Source: Gammaproteobacteria bacterium (GTDB lineage: Bacteria; Pseudomonadota; Gammaproteobacteria; Chromatiales; Chromatiaceae). Taken from it: a stretch of 64,000 nt of DNA. Of the stretch, positions 41,335 through 50,306 are shown one piece after another; within the stretch, counting starts at the first letter, position 1; each line of letters begins with the position of its first letter. The translations under genes and the position numbers were made by a program. A model generated the notes under the pieces. It had not been told where the DNA came from and made no database searches. It saw only the letters and a list, made by a program, of their open reading frames with translations. The stretch lies in NCBI GenBank assembly GCA_024510845.1, contig JANEMA010000002.1, positions 1 through 64,000 on the forward strand. The letters are read 5' to 3'.

Positions 41335-42485
41335 ACGGTGTAACCACATCCATGCTCGAGGAGCGCACCCGGGCCAGCCAGCACGTCACTCTGGTGGGTG
41401 CGCTGATCAACCTGTTGCTTTCTGCACTCAAGCTGGTGGCTGGCTGGCTGGCTGGATCTGCGGCACTGGTTGCCGATGGCATCCATTCGCTGTCCGATCT
41501 GCTATCCGACGCCCTGGTATGGTTCGCGGCGTACCATGCTGCACAGGAACCCGACGAGGAACACCCGTACGGTCACGGCCGTTTCGAAACAGCCGCCACA
41601 TTGGGCCTTGGGGTTCTGCTCGGATTGGTGGCCCTGGGGATCGTCTGGGATGCCGTGCTGCGTGTCTCCAAGGGCGGTTATCTTTCGCCTGGCGCGCTGG
41701 CGGTATGGGCGGCGGTGATCTCCATACTTGCCAAAGAAGTGTTGTATTGGTACACCATTGTCACTGCGCGCAGGGTGAATTCCAAGATGTTGGCGGCCAA
41801 TGCCTGGCATCATCGCAGCGATGCAATCTCCTCGATCGTGGTGCTATTCGGAATCCTCGGGGCAATGGCTGGTTGGCCCTATCTGGATGCTCTGGCGGCA
41901 ATAGTAGTCGGTGCCATGGTAGCCAAGATTGGCTGGGATCTTGGCTGGGAGGCCATGCAGGAACTGGTGGACGCCGCGCTGGATCTCGAGCAGGTGCGAG
42001 CGGCCGAAATGGCGATCTGTTCGGTGGATGGGGTACGTTCCATTCATATGCTGCGCACCCGCCGGCAGGGACATCAGGCCGCGGCGGATGTGCATGTACA
42101 GGTGGATCCCCGGCTGTCGGTATCCGAAGGCCATATGATCAGTATTGCCGTGGAAGAGCGTCTGAAGGATGTCGTAGATGCGATAAACGACGTGACCGTG
42201 CACATTGATCCGGAAGACGACGAGGAGGGTCTGCTGTGCCGCGATCTACCTTTGCGCAGTGAAGCGTTGCGCCTGTTGCGGGTTTACTGGTCCGATCTGC
42301 TTGAGGGGCACGACGTCGTGCTGCACTATCTGTCGGGCCGTATAGACGTGGATCTCGAGTTGCCCCTCGCTCACTGCAACCGGGATGAGGCAGGGGCGTT
42401 GCGTGAGTGCCTGCAGCAAGCCCTCAAGGCCGATTCCCGTTTCGGGGAAGTGCAAGTCAGGTATCGCTTGGACGCAGCAGACTAG
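41331..42485 (+). CDS. Cation diffusion facilitator (CDF) family transporter
   Basis: ALVADGIHSLSDLLSDALVW, EHPYGHGRFETAATL; 4-bp overlap with the tusA-like gene. Confidence 0.92.
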   Translation: MNGVTTSMLEERTRASQHVTLVGALINLLLSALKLVAGWLAGSAALVADGIHSLSDLLSDALVWFAAYHAAQEPDEEHPYGHGRFETAATLGLGVLLGLVALGIVWDAVLRVSKGGYLSPGALAVWAAVISILAKEVLYWYTIVTARRVNSKMLAANAWHHRSDAISSIVVLFGILGAMAGWPYLDALAAIVVGAMVAKIGWDLGWEAMQELVDAALDLEQVRAAEMAICSVDGVRSIHMLRTRRQGHQAAADVHVQVDPRLSVSEGHMISIAVEERLKDVVDAINDVTVHIDPEDDEEGLLCRDLPLRSEALRLLRVYWSDLLEGHDVVLHYLSGRIDVDLELPLAHCNRDEAGALRECLQQALKADSRFGEVQVRYRLDAAD

Positions 42486-42666
42486 TGTACTTGCACCGGA
42501 GTGACACCAACAACAATGCATGTTTCGTCCGGCCAGGGTCAAGGGCAACGAAAATTCCCTGTCGTGAGCATGCCATTTGGTACCGGATCCTCTATAGTTC
42601 GCAGCTATATCGGCAACGATGATCGGCTGTCAGGAGTAGGTCATTTCCGCTGAAGTACCCGTTTGG

Positions 42667-42681
42667 TGGCGTGTTGTTTGC
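42667..42681 (+). promoter_or_regulatory. Sigma-54 (-24/-12) promoter of glnA
   Basis: TGGCGTGTTGTTTGC matches TGGCAcGnnnnTTGC with correct GG-GC spacing. Confidence 0.75.
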
Positions 42682-42795
42682 CTTTATACTCGACGACCTG
42701 TCGGTCTTGTACCGATCAGGACCGAAATTTTGAAGCAGGCTGACTGAAGTAAAAACAGCCTTTCCCAACCTTCCTAACCTCTTGGAGAGATCGAG

Positions 42796-44205
42796 ATGGC
42801 CGCAAGAAATGTCCTGAAGATGATCAAGGACAACGACGTCAAGTACGTCGATTTCCGTTTCACCGATACCCGCGGCAAGGAGCAGCACGTTACCGTGCCT
42901 GCTCCCACCATTGACGAGGACCTGTTCGAGGATGGCAAGATGTTCGACGGTTCTTCCATCGCCGGCTGGAAGGGTATCAATGAATCCGACATGATTCTGA
43001 TGCCGGATGCGGATACCGCTGTGATGGATCCGTTCACCGATGAATCAACCATGATTCTTCGTTGCGACATCCTCGAACCATCCACCATGGAAGGCTACGA
43101 GCGGGATCCACGCTCGGTGGCCAAGCGTGCCGAGGCTTACCTGAAGTCCACCGGCATTGCCGACACGGCCTACTTCGGCCCCGAGCCAGAGTTCTTCGTG
43201 CTCGACGACGTGCGCTGGAGTGTGAGCATGGCCGGCTCCATGGTGCAGATCGACTCTGAAGAAGCCGAGTGGAACTCGGAGAAGGTCTACGAAGATGGCA
43301 ACATCGGTCACCGTCCGGGTGTCAAGGGTGGCTACTTCCCGGTGCCGCCGGTCGATTCCCTGCATGACCTGAGGTCGGCCATGTGCGACGCCCTTGAGGA
43401 GATGGGTGTGGCCGTCGAGGTGCACCACCACGAAGTGGCCACCGCTGGCCAGTGCGAGATCGGTACCCAGTTCAACACCCTGGTGAAGCGCGCCGACTGG
43501 AACCAGATCCTCAAGTACAGCGTGCACAACGTGGCCCATGCTTATGGCAAGACCGCCACGTTCATGCCCAAGCCCATTGTGGGTGACAACGGCTCTGGCA
43601 TGCATGTTCATCAGTCGCTGGCAAAGGACGGTGAGAACATTTTCGCTGGTGAGCAGTACGGTGGCCTGAGCGAGACTGCGCTGTACTACATCGGTGGCAT
43701 CATCAGGCACGCTCGTGCGTTGAATGCGTTCACCAACGCCTCGACAAATTCCTACAAGCGTCTGGTGCCCGGCTTCGAGGCCCCGGTGATGCTGGCCTAC
43801 TCGGCCCGCAATCGCTCGGCCTCCATCCGGATTCCCTGGGTCGCCAGCCCGAAGGCACGTCGTATCGAGGTGCGTTTCCCGGATCCCACGGCCAACCCCT
43901 ACCTGGCCTTCTCGGCCATGATGATGGCTGGCCTGGACGGTATCCAGAACAAGATCCACCCGGGCGATGCTGCCGACAAGGATCTCTACGATCTTCCTCC
44001 GGAAGAGGCAGCGGCCATTCCAACCGTGTGTCACAGCCTGGATCAGGCTCTGGAGGCCCTGGATGCCGATCGAGACTTTCTGAAGGCCGGCAGCGTGTTC
44101 ACCGACGATCTGATTGATGGCTATATCAAGCTGAAGATGGAAGAAGTCACACAGCTGCGCATGACCACTCACCCGATCGAGTTCGATCTGTACTACAGCC
44201 TGTAA
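42796..44205 (+). CDS. glnA: Glutamine synthetase type I
   Basis: [35 protein letters not shown]; 469 aa. Confidence 0.98.
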   Translation: MAARNVLKMIKDNDVKYVDFRFTDTRGKEQHVTVPAPTIDEDLFEDGKMFDGSSIAGWKGINESDMILMPDADTAVMDPFTDESTMILRCDILEPSTMEGYERDPRSVAKRAEAYLKSTGIADTAYFGPEPEFFVLDDVRWSVSMAGSMVQIDSEEAEWNSEKVYEDGNIGHRPGVKGGYFPVPPVDSLHDLRSAMCDALEEMGVAVEVHHHEVATAGQCEIGTQFNTLVKRADWNQILKYSVHNVAHAYGKTATFMPKPIVGDNGSGMHVHQSLAKDGENIFAGEQYGGLSETALYYIGGIIRHARALNAFTNASTNSYKRLVPGFEAPVMLAYSARNRSASIRIPWVASPKARRIEVRFPDPTANPYLAFSAMMMAGLDGIQNKIHPGDAADKDLYDLPPEEAAAIPTVCHSLDQALEALDADRDFLKAGSVFTDDLIDGYIKLKMEEVTQLRMTTHPIEFDLYYSL

Positions 44206-44229
44206 TGCAAAGTCATTAGGGTTGAACCA

Positions 44230-44257
44230 GGCCCGCAGCTGTAAGGCTGCGGGCCTT
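44230..44257 (+). terminator. Terminator/attenuator after glnA
   Basis: GGCCCGCAGC-tgtaag-GCTGCGGGCCTTTT. Confidence 0.85.
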
Positions 44258-44316
44258 TTGCGTTTTGATGTCCCACGATGAACCTGCCTGGCTGGGGACC
44301 GCTCCATGTTCGAGGC

Positions 44317-44720
44317 ATGTTCAGATATTTCCTCCTGATTGCTGTTCCTCCTGACCATGGTTCGCGCAGGCTGTGATCTGCAAGTCGGTGGATACCGAGG
44401 GCGGGACCTCCTGTTCTGATGTGCCGGTCACTGAATGCGAACATCCTGTCCGGTTTCCGGGGGTCTCCCGTTACGTACCGCCCCAGTCGGCACCGAGATG
44501 CCGGCAGAACGGTATGCAGCAACGAAGGCAATGTGCTGGTAGCAGTCTGTTTGACTCCCACCCTGCGGCAGGGCCACTATCCCCGACTGGTGCTCGACGG
44601 TACGCTTGTGGTTCTGCAGGAGGCGACCCTGGGTTCCACCTTCACAGGGATTTTCCCGGGTCCTGGTCATCAGCTGTATCCCGAACGGTCAATACAGGGT
44701 CTGATGGTGCCGGATGACAG
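44317..44720 (+). pseudogene. Relic of DUF4124-type periplasmic protein gene between glnA and ntrB
   Basis: MFRYFLLIAV signal-like start; then VICKSVDTEGGTSCSDVPVTECEHPVRFPGVSRYVPPQS in another frame; then NVLVAVCLTPTLRQGHYPRLVLDGTLV..GSTFTGIFPG in a third. Confidence 0.65.
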
Positions 44721-44824
44721 GGTCAAAGGTCTTGGCAGATGCCATTGCGTCGAATCGTTCTCTCACCTGTGTTTCCCATGATGGCTTGAAACTTGTCTCC
44801 TCTTTGATACTAAGCAAAAAGCAT

Positions 44825-45904
44825 ATGAACGTTGTTCCCTGTCCCGAGACCCATATTCTCGACAACCTGGTCACCGGAGTTCTTGTTTTCGACACGGAAG
44901 GCCGGGTGCTGTACCTGAACCAGATGGCCGAGGCCATGCTGGGCCTGAGCGCACGTCATGTGATTGGGCAACAGCCGGAACCTCATATCTGTTGTGACGG
45001 CCAGCCCCTCATCGATCTGGTCGCCAGTGCGCCCGAGAGCGAGGTGATCGGCAAGCGCGGAGCCGCACTGGTACGTGCCGATCGTGAGTCAATCACCGTG
45101 GATTGCACCATTACCCACGCGCCTGAGGAGCCTCCGCGTACCATTATGGAACTGCAGCAGGTGGACCGACAGTTACGTATACGCCGCGAGAACCAGCTCA
45201 TTATTCAGCAGGCGGCCATCCGGGACCTGTTGCGTGGTCTGGCACACGAGATCAAGAACCCTCTGGGAGGCCTGCGCGGGGCCGCACAGCTGCTGGCAGC
45301 CGAGTTGCCCGAGCCGGGGCTCGAGGAATACACCCGTATCCTCATCGAGGAAGCCGATCGCCTGAAATCCCTGGTCGATGCCCTGCTGGGGCCAAACCGC
45401 CGACCCGAGTATCGAGCGATGAACATCCATCAGGTCCTCGAGCGGGTCCGCAGCTTGGTTTTGGCCGAGGCGGGTGAGCGTGAGCTGATGATCGAGTGCG
45501 ACTACGACCCGAGTATTCCCGAGCTGATCGGCGATGCCGACCAGCTCATCCAGGCCGTACTCAACATCGTGCGCAATGCCGTTCAGGCTCTGCAGGGCAG
45601 TGAGTGCCCATGCATTCGTCTGAAGACACGCATTTCACGGAATTTCACTATTGGCGCAGTGTGTCATCGTCTGGTGGCCCGTGTGGAGATCCGAGACAAC
45701 GGCCCAGGGATACCCGAAGCCATTACCGACACCCTGTTCCTGCCGATGGTCACCTCCGGCAGCGGGACAGGTCTGGGTCTGTCCATTGCACAGTCACTGA
45801 TCACCCAGCACAAGGGGCTGGTGGAATGCAGCAGCCGGCCGGGAGAGACCGTATTCACTCTGTTGCTTCCCTTGCCCGGCAACCCCAATATGCAGGAGGC
45901 TTGA
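44825..45904 (+). CDS. ntrB: Nitrogen regulation sensor histidine kinase NtrB
   Basis: RGLAHEIKNPLGGLRGAAQLL H-box; NG(P/G)PGIP, GSGTGLGLSIAQSLI. Confidence 0.95.
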   Translation: MNVVPCPETHILDNLVTGVLVFDTEGRVLYLNQMAEAMLGLSARHVIGQQPEPHICCDGQPLIDLVASAPESEVIGKRGAALVRADRESITVDCTITHAPEEPPRTIMELQQVDRQLRIRRENQLIIQQAAIRDLLRGLAHEIKNPLGGLRGAAQLLAAELPEPGLEEYTRILIEEADRLKSLVDALLGPNRRPEYRAMNIHQVLERVRSLVLAEAGERELMIECDYDPSIPELIGDADQLIQAVLNIVRNAVQALQGSECPCIRLKTRISRNFTIGAVCHRLVARVEIRDNGPGIPEAITDTLFLPMVTSGSGTGLGLSIAQSLITQHKGLVECSSRPGETVFTLLLPLPGNPNMQEA

Positions 45905-45905
45905 G

Positions 45906-47303
45906 ATGGACACTCAAAATACCGTCTGGGTCATCGATGACGACCGATCCATCCGTTGGGTATTGGAGAAGGCCTTGCAGAAGGCCGGAATAATGGTGCG
46001 CAGCTTCGAGCGGGCCGATGGTGTACTCGAGGCCCTGGAGCGGAACAAGCCCGATGCCATTCTCTCCGATATCCGCATGCCCGGTATGGATGGCATTGCC
46101 TTGCTCGAACAGATTCAGGTGCGTTATCCCGGGATACCGGTGATCATCATGACTGCACATTCCGATCTCGATAGTGCCGTGTCTGCCTACCACAGCGGCG
46201 CCTTCGAATATTTGCCCAAGCCATTTGACGTCACCGAGGCGGTCGACCAGGTCAGACGGGCCTGCCGCCTGTGTCGAGAGTGTCTGGTGGATACCGGCAA
46301 CAGCGAGGAAAGCGGTGCAGAGATCATCGGTGAGGCCCCGGCCATGCAGGAGGTGTTTCGTGCCATCGGTCGCTTGGCGCGCTCCAACATCACCGTACTC
46401 ATCAATGGTGAGTCGGGCACCGGCAAGGAGTTGGTGGCACACGCACTGCACCATCACAGCCCGCGCGCCATCGGCCCTTTCATTGCGCTGAACATGGCTG
46501 CCATACCGCACGATCTACTCGAGTCCGAACTGTTCGGACACGAGAAGGGTGCGTTCACGGGAGCGCAGGCGCGCCGTCCCGGGCGTTTCGAACAGGCCAA
46601 TGGGGGTACCCTGTTTCTCGACGAAATCGGTGACATGCCTTTCGAGCTGCAGACCCGCCTGTTGAGGGTTCTGGCCGATGGTGAGTTCTACCGCGTGGGT
46701 GGACACGAGCTGGTGAAGATCAATGTGCGCATCGTCGCCGCCACACATCAGGATCTGGAGCGTCTTGTCGGCGAGGGGCGTTTTCGAGAGGACCTGTTCC
46801 ACCGTCTCAATGTCATCCGTATCCATATTCCAGCCCTGCGTGAGCGGCGCGAGGACATCCCCCTGCTGATGCGACATTTCCTCAAGCAGGCGGCACGTGA
46901 GCTCGCCGTAGAGGTCAAGCGTCTGTTGCCGGAGACCGAGGTCCTGTTGTGCGGATTCGACTGGTTGGGCAATGTGCGCCAACTCGAGAATATCGCGCGC
47001 TGGCTCACAGTGATGGCCTCGGGCCGCGAGATCCACCCTGACGATCTGCCGCCCGAGCTGCGCGAGGCCAAGTCACAGGCTCCCGGTTACGGTGACTGGC
47101 AGGAGGTCCTGCGTGGCTGGGCTCGTACCGAACTGGCAGCTGGTCGCCGCGATCTGCTCGAAGAGGCCCTGCCGGCCTTCGAGACGGTGATGATCCGCGT
47201 CGCGCTCGAACAGACGGGTGGCCGACGCCAGGAAGCAGCGCGCTTGCTGGGCTGGGGTCGAAACACTCTCACACGCAAGATCAAGGAACTGGGTCTGGAA
47301 TAG
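45906..47303 (+). CDS. ntrC: Nitrogen regulation response regulator NtrC
   Basis: VWVIDDDRSIRWVLEKALQKAG; GESGTGKELVAHALH; GAFTGAQ. Confidence 0.97.
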   Translation: MDTQNTVWVIDDDRSIRWVLEKALQKAGIMVRSFERADGVLEALERNKPDAILSDIRMPGMDGIALLEQIQVRYPGIPVIIMTAHSDLDSAVSAYHSGAFEYLPKPFDVTEAVDQVRRACRLCRECLVDTGNSEESGAEIIGEAPAMQEVFRAIGRLARSNITVLINGESGTGKELVAHALHHHSPRAIGPFIALNMAAIPHDLLESELFGHEKGAFTGAQARRPGRFEQANGGTLFLDEIGDMPFELQTRLLRVLADGEFYRVGGHELVKINVRIVAATHQDLERLVGEGRFREDLFHRLNVIRIHIPALRERREDIPLLMRHFLKQAARELAVEVKRLLPETEVLLCGFDWLGNVRQLENIARWLTVMASGREIHPDDLPPELREAKSQAPGYGDWQEVLRGWARTELAAGRRDLLEEALPAFETVMIRVALEQTGGRRQEAARLLGWGRNTLTRKIKELGLE

Positions 47304-47414
47304 AATCTGAAAGACATGGACTGAACCAACAGTCAAGGGGAATTCAGCAGAATCAGCGTGGCCGGTGAGCCTATACTGGGCGCAGTTTCTCAGTCTCAAT
47401 CACAAAGGGAATCC

Positions 47415-47819
47415 ATGGACAGTACCAGTATTGATCTGGTTGGGTCGAAGATCAGCCAGGTGAAGGTCGAAGGCGATACCATTGCCATCCGTTTCGAACC
47501 GGCCTACCTCATCAAGACCATGACCGGCTCGGTGGAGCGTACCTGCTGGTGGCAGAATGGTTGGTTGGTGTTCGAGGGTGCCGAGCTGGAGAACAGCACG
47601 GTGCTCGATGCCCTGCCGGCTGAGTGCGCCGGGGGGGACGTGGGCGAGAACATCTATACCTACCGTGACATGTTGCCGGTGCCGCTGGAAAGCCGTGGAC
47701 AAACGCATTGTGAGTTGAAACTGGTCGGCAGCGAGCATTTGTTGAAGGTGAAAGCCGTGGTGATGCGTCTCGATCTGGAGGATGTCGCCCGATACATCGG
47801 GCACATCCATCCCGAGTAG
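47415..47819 (+). CDS. Conserved hypothetical protein
   Basis: 134-aa intact ORF, IDLVGSKISQVKVEGDTIAIRFEPAYLIKTMTGSVERTCWWQNG. Confidence 0.7.
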   Translation: MDSTSIDLVGSKISQVKVEGDTIAIRFEPAYLIKTMTGSVERTCWWQNGWLVFEGAELENSTVLDALPAECAGGDVGENIYTYRDMLPVPLESRGQTHCELKLVGSEHLLKVKAVVMRLDLEDVARYIGHIHPE

Positions 47820-48002
47820 GGTCAGCGGGAAAGTCTCCCGCTCAACCTTACAGAATACGATTGACGCTGCTCAGCGAGCCGCTGGCGGTTTCCGTGATTC
47901 ACAAGCTGGATGGCCGTGGGACGGGTGTCATGGATGGCATGGTGTTGGAATCTCGAGACGTTTCCCGTCTCGTCTGGTTGCAAACCTGAACTCCAGGACA
48001 TG

Positions 48003-48030
48003 AAAAAACCCGCCATAGGCGGGTTTTTTT
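48003..48030. terminator. Bidirectional Rho-independent terminator
   Basis: AAAAAACCCGCC-ATA-GGCGGGTTTTTTT. Confidence 0.9.
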
Positions 48031-48051
48031 CAGGTGAAATACCCGGGTCGA

Positions 48052-48273
48052 TCAGGGCTCGGAACCTACGATCTGGTGAGAAAGTTCCACCACGCGCATG
48101 GCCTTTTCCATGTACACCTTTCGGTAGTCCTTCAGTAGCTCTTCGTCGCTGGCCCAGTAGTCCTTGCCGGAGATGCCGCCATTGTGCTCGCGATCGATGA
48201 ACTTCTTCTGCAGCTCGAGCATCTCGGCGATCAGCTTGTCCTTCTCGGACTTGAGTGCTTCCACGTCGCTCAT
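48052..48273 (-). CDS. Small conserved hypothetical protein
   Basis: 73 aa MSDVEALKSEKDKLIAEMLELQKKFIDREHNGGISGKDYW; good start context. Confidence 0.65.
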   Translation of the reverse strand: MSDVEALKSEKDKLIAEMLELQKKFIDREHNGGISGKDYWASDEELLKDYRKVYMEKAMRVVELSHQIVGSEP

Positions 48274-48377
48274 TGTGAATCTCCTGAACGTTGTCATGTT
48301 TCGTGACCAGGATTGGTCACGGATCGTGAATATAACACGCTGCTAATATTGGTGCGAACCTGCCCGAAGGGGACAAA

Positions 48378-49337
48378 TCAACAGCCGTAGTCAGCCGGGT
48401 CATTGAGCACCAGTGCCCCAGTGAGCTGGGAGACCCGCTCCAGGCTGTGGCGCTCCAGGTAGTCGAGGATGCCCTGGCCGATCTTCGGCAGGATCAGAGG
48501 ATCGTAAAACAGAGCGGTTCCCACACCTACAGCCGAGGCCCCGGCGAGCAGGAACTCGATCGCGTCCTCCGCGCTCGCTACTCCGCCCTGGCCGATGATG
48601 GGCACCCCCTTCTCACGCGCCACCTGATACACCTGGTGAGTCTTGAGCACCGCCACCGGCCTGATCGCAGGGCCCGACAACCCGCCCTGATTGTTACCGA
48701 TGAAGGGTGTGCGCGACTCGATGTCGATGGCCATCCCCATCAGGGTGTTGATCACTGCAAGGGCGTCGGTCCCTGCCTCGATACAGCACCGAGCGTTTTC
48801 TGCAATGTTGGTCTGGTTGGGTGACAGCTTGGTGATCAGCGGTTTGCTCGTTGCCTTGCGGCAGGCCTCGACCACGCGTGCAGACATGTCGGGATCATTG
48901 CCGAAGGTTACCCCGCCCTCCTTGACGTTGGGGCAGGAGATATTGATCTCGATGGCGTCGATGGGTGAGTCGTCGAAGTGCTCGGTGACCGCGATGTATT
49001 CCTCGATGGTGGAGCCCGAGACGTTGGCGATGAAGCGGGTCTCGGAAAAGTCCAGGGTGGGCAGGATCTCGTCCACCACCCTGTCCACGCCGGGGTTCTG
49101 CAGGCCGATGGCGTTGAGCATGCCGCCGGGTGTCTCGTACACCCGATGCGGCGGGTTGCCGGGACGCGGGCTACCGGTGGTGGCCTTGAGGCAGACTGCG
49201 CCGGCGTCGTGGTTGGAGAAACCGGCGATCCGCGTGTACTCTTTGCCGAAACCCACGCAACCCGAGAGCAGCACCAGCGGGGTGGCAAAGTCCAGGCCGC
49301 AGAAATCGATGTGCAGGCGAGGGTCTGGGGTGGTCAT
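48378..49337 (-). CDS. pyrD: Dihydroorotate dehydrogenase, class 1B-like catalytic subunit
   Basis: FCGLDFATPLVLLSGCVGFGKEY; EINISCPNVKEGG; GQGGVASAEDAIEFLLAGASAVGVGTA. Confidence 0.9.
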   Translation of the reverse strand: MTTPDPRLHIDFCGLDFATPLVLLSGCVGFGKEYTRIAGFSNHDAGAVCLKATTGSPRPGNPPHRVYETPGGMLNAIGLQNPGVDRVVDEILPTLDFSETRFIANVSGSTIEEYIAVTEHFDDSPIDAIEINISCPNVKEGGVTFGNDPDMSARVVEACRKATSKPLITKLSPNQTNIAENARCCIEAGTDALAVINTLMGMAIDIESRTPFIGNNQGGLSGPAIRPVAVLKTHQVYQVAREKGVPIIGQGGVASAEDAIEFLLAGASAVGVGTALFYDPLILPKIGQGILDYLERHSLERVSQLTGALVLNDPADYGC

Positions 49338-49354
49338 CAGCGGAGTGTCCTCGA

Positions 49355-49831
49355 GTGTTTCACGTGGTTCTGTATCAACCGGAGATTCCGCCCAACACGG
49401 GCAACATCGTACGTCTGTGCGCCAATACTGGCGCATACCTGCACTTGGTCGGCCGCCTCGGATTCGAGCTGGACGACCGGCGCCTGCGGCGTGCGGGGCT
49501 GGACTATCACGAGTATGCCGAGGTGGTGCAGTATCCCCGGCTGGATGATTTCCTGCAACGGGTGAGACCGGTCCGGATGTTCGCTCTGAGTACCCGCAGC
49601 GAGGCACGTTTCGACAAGCCTGCCTATCGACCGGGCGATGCCTTTCTGTTCGGTCCCGAGACACGTGGACTGCCCGAGGATGTGCTCGACGACGTGCCTG
49701 CGGAATACCGCCTTCGCCTGCCCATGTGCTCGGGGCAGCGCAGCCTGAACCTGTCTAATGCGGTGGCGGTGATGCTGTTCGAAGCTTGGCGGCAACAGGG
49801 GTTTGCCGGGGCTGTGGGTGTCTCGTCCTGA
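49355..49831 (+). CDS. trmL: tRNA (cytidine34-2'-O)-methyltransferase TrmL
   Basis: MFHVVLYQPEIPPNTGNIVRLCANTGA; FGPETRGLP; RSLNLSNAVAVMLFEAWRQQG. Confidence 0.96.
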   Translation: MFHVVLYQPEIPPNTGNIVRLCANTGAYLHLVGRLGFELDDRRLRRAGLDYHEYAEVVQYPRLDDFLQRVRPVRMFALSTRSEARFDKPAYRPGDAFLFGPETRGLPEDVLDDVPAEYRLRLPMCSGQRSLNLSNAVAVMLFEAWRQQGFAGAVGVSS

Positions 49832-49846
49832 CCAGTGGGGGGTCGG

Positions 49847-50015
49847 TCAGGCCACCTTTTTCTGGCCGATACGATCGATCCAGCAGGCCATGCAGAACAG
49901 CACCCGGGGACGTACGCGCCTGCGCAGAGCTTCGGGCATCTGCCGATTTGGCAGGCAGACCATCACGCGGTCGCGGAAACGCAGGGAGAAGGTACGGTGG
50001 ATGGCCTTGAGCATG
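49847..50015 (-). CDS. Small hypothetical protein (~55 aa)
   Basis: MLKAIHRTFSLRFRDRVMVCLPNRQMPEALRRRVRPRVLFCMACWIDRIGQKKVA; upstream AAGGA RBS and promoter. Confidence 0.6.
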
Positions 50016-50044
50016 GTGGCGTCCTTTTCGGGTTCGGCAAACAT

Positions 50045-50074
50045 TATTAGAACATTCTAATATTATGGAGTCAA
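50045..50074 (-). promoter_or_regulatory. Promoter with overlapping palindromic operator
   Basis: minus strand TTGACT - 17 bp - TCTAAT; perfect palindrome TATTAGAACATTCTAATA at 50045-50062 overlapping the -10. Confidence 0.65.
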
Positions 50075-50194
50075 TGTTCGCCTTCGGGATCGGAACAGTT
50101 CTCGTATACGGGAAGTCCGGGTTCGATGTTGGCAATCAATACCGGCGCTTCCCTTATAATCCGGTCTTCATTCCAGCTTTCACGGATTGCCGAC

Positions 50195-50305
50195 ATGCGC
50201 CTGTTTTCCCTCCTGTTGCTGAGCCTCGTGTTGTTGACAGCCTGTGGCCAGCGCGGACCGCTGTACCTCCCCGACCGCACGGACGCTTCCCGGGAGGCGA
50301 ACTGA
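50195..50305 (+). CDS. lptM: LPS translocon maturation chaperone-like lipoprotein LptM (YifL)
   Basis: Hand translation MRLFSLLLLSLVLLTACGQRGPLYLPDRTDASREAN*; lipobox LTAC, GQRGPLYLP; precedes lysA. Confidence 0.9.
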   Translation: MRLFSLLLLSLVLLTACGQRGPLYLPDRTDASREAN

Positions 50306-50306
50306 G

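Noticed and set aside
43045-44358. 437-aa minus-strand ORF opposite glnA
   Set aside because: Shadow ORF; glnA is unambiguous.
49357-49372. TGTTTCACGTGGTTCT as a third parS site at the trmL start
   Set aside because: Only one half-site matches; the other half is degenerate and overlaps the MFHVVL coding start.
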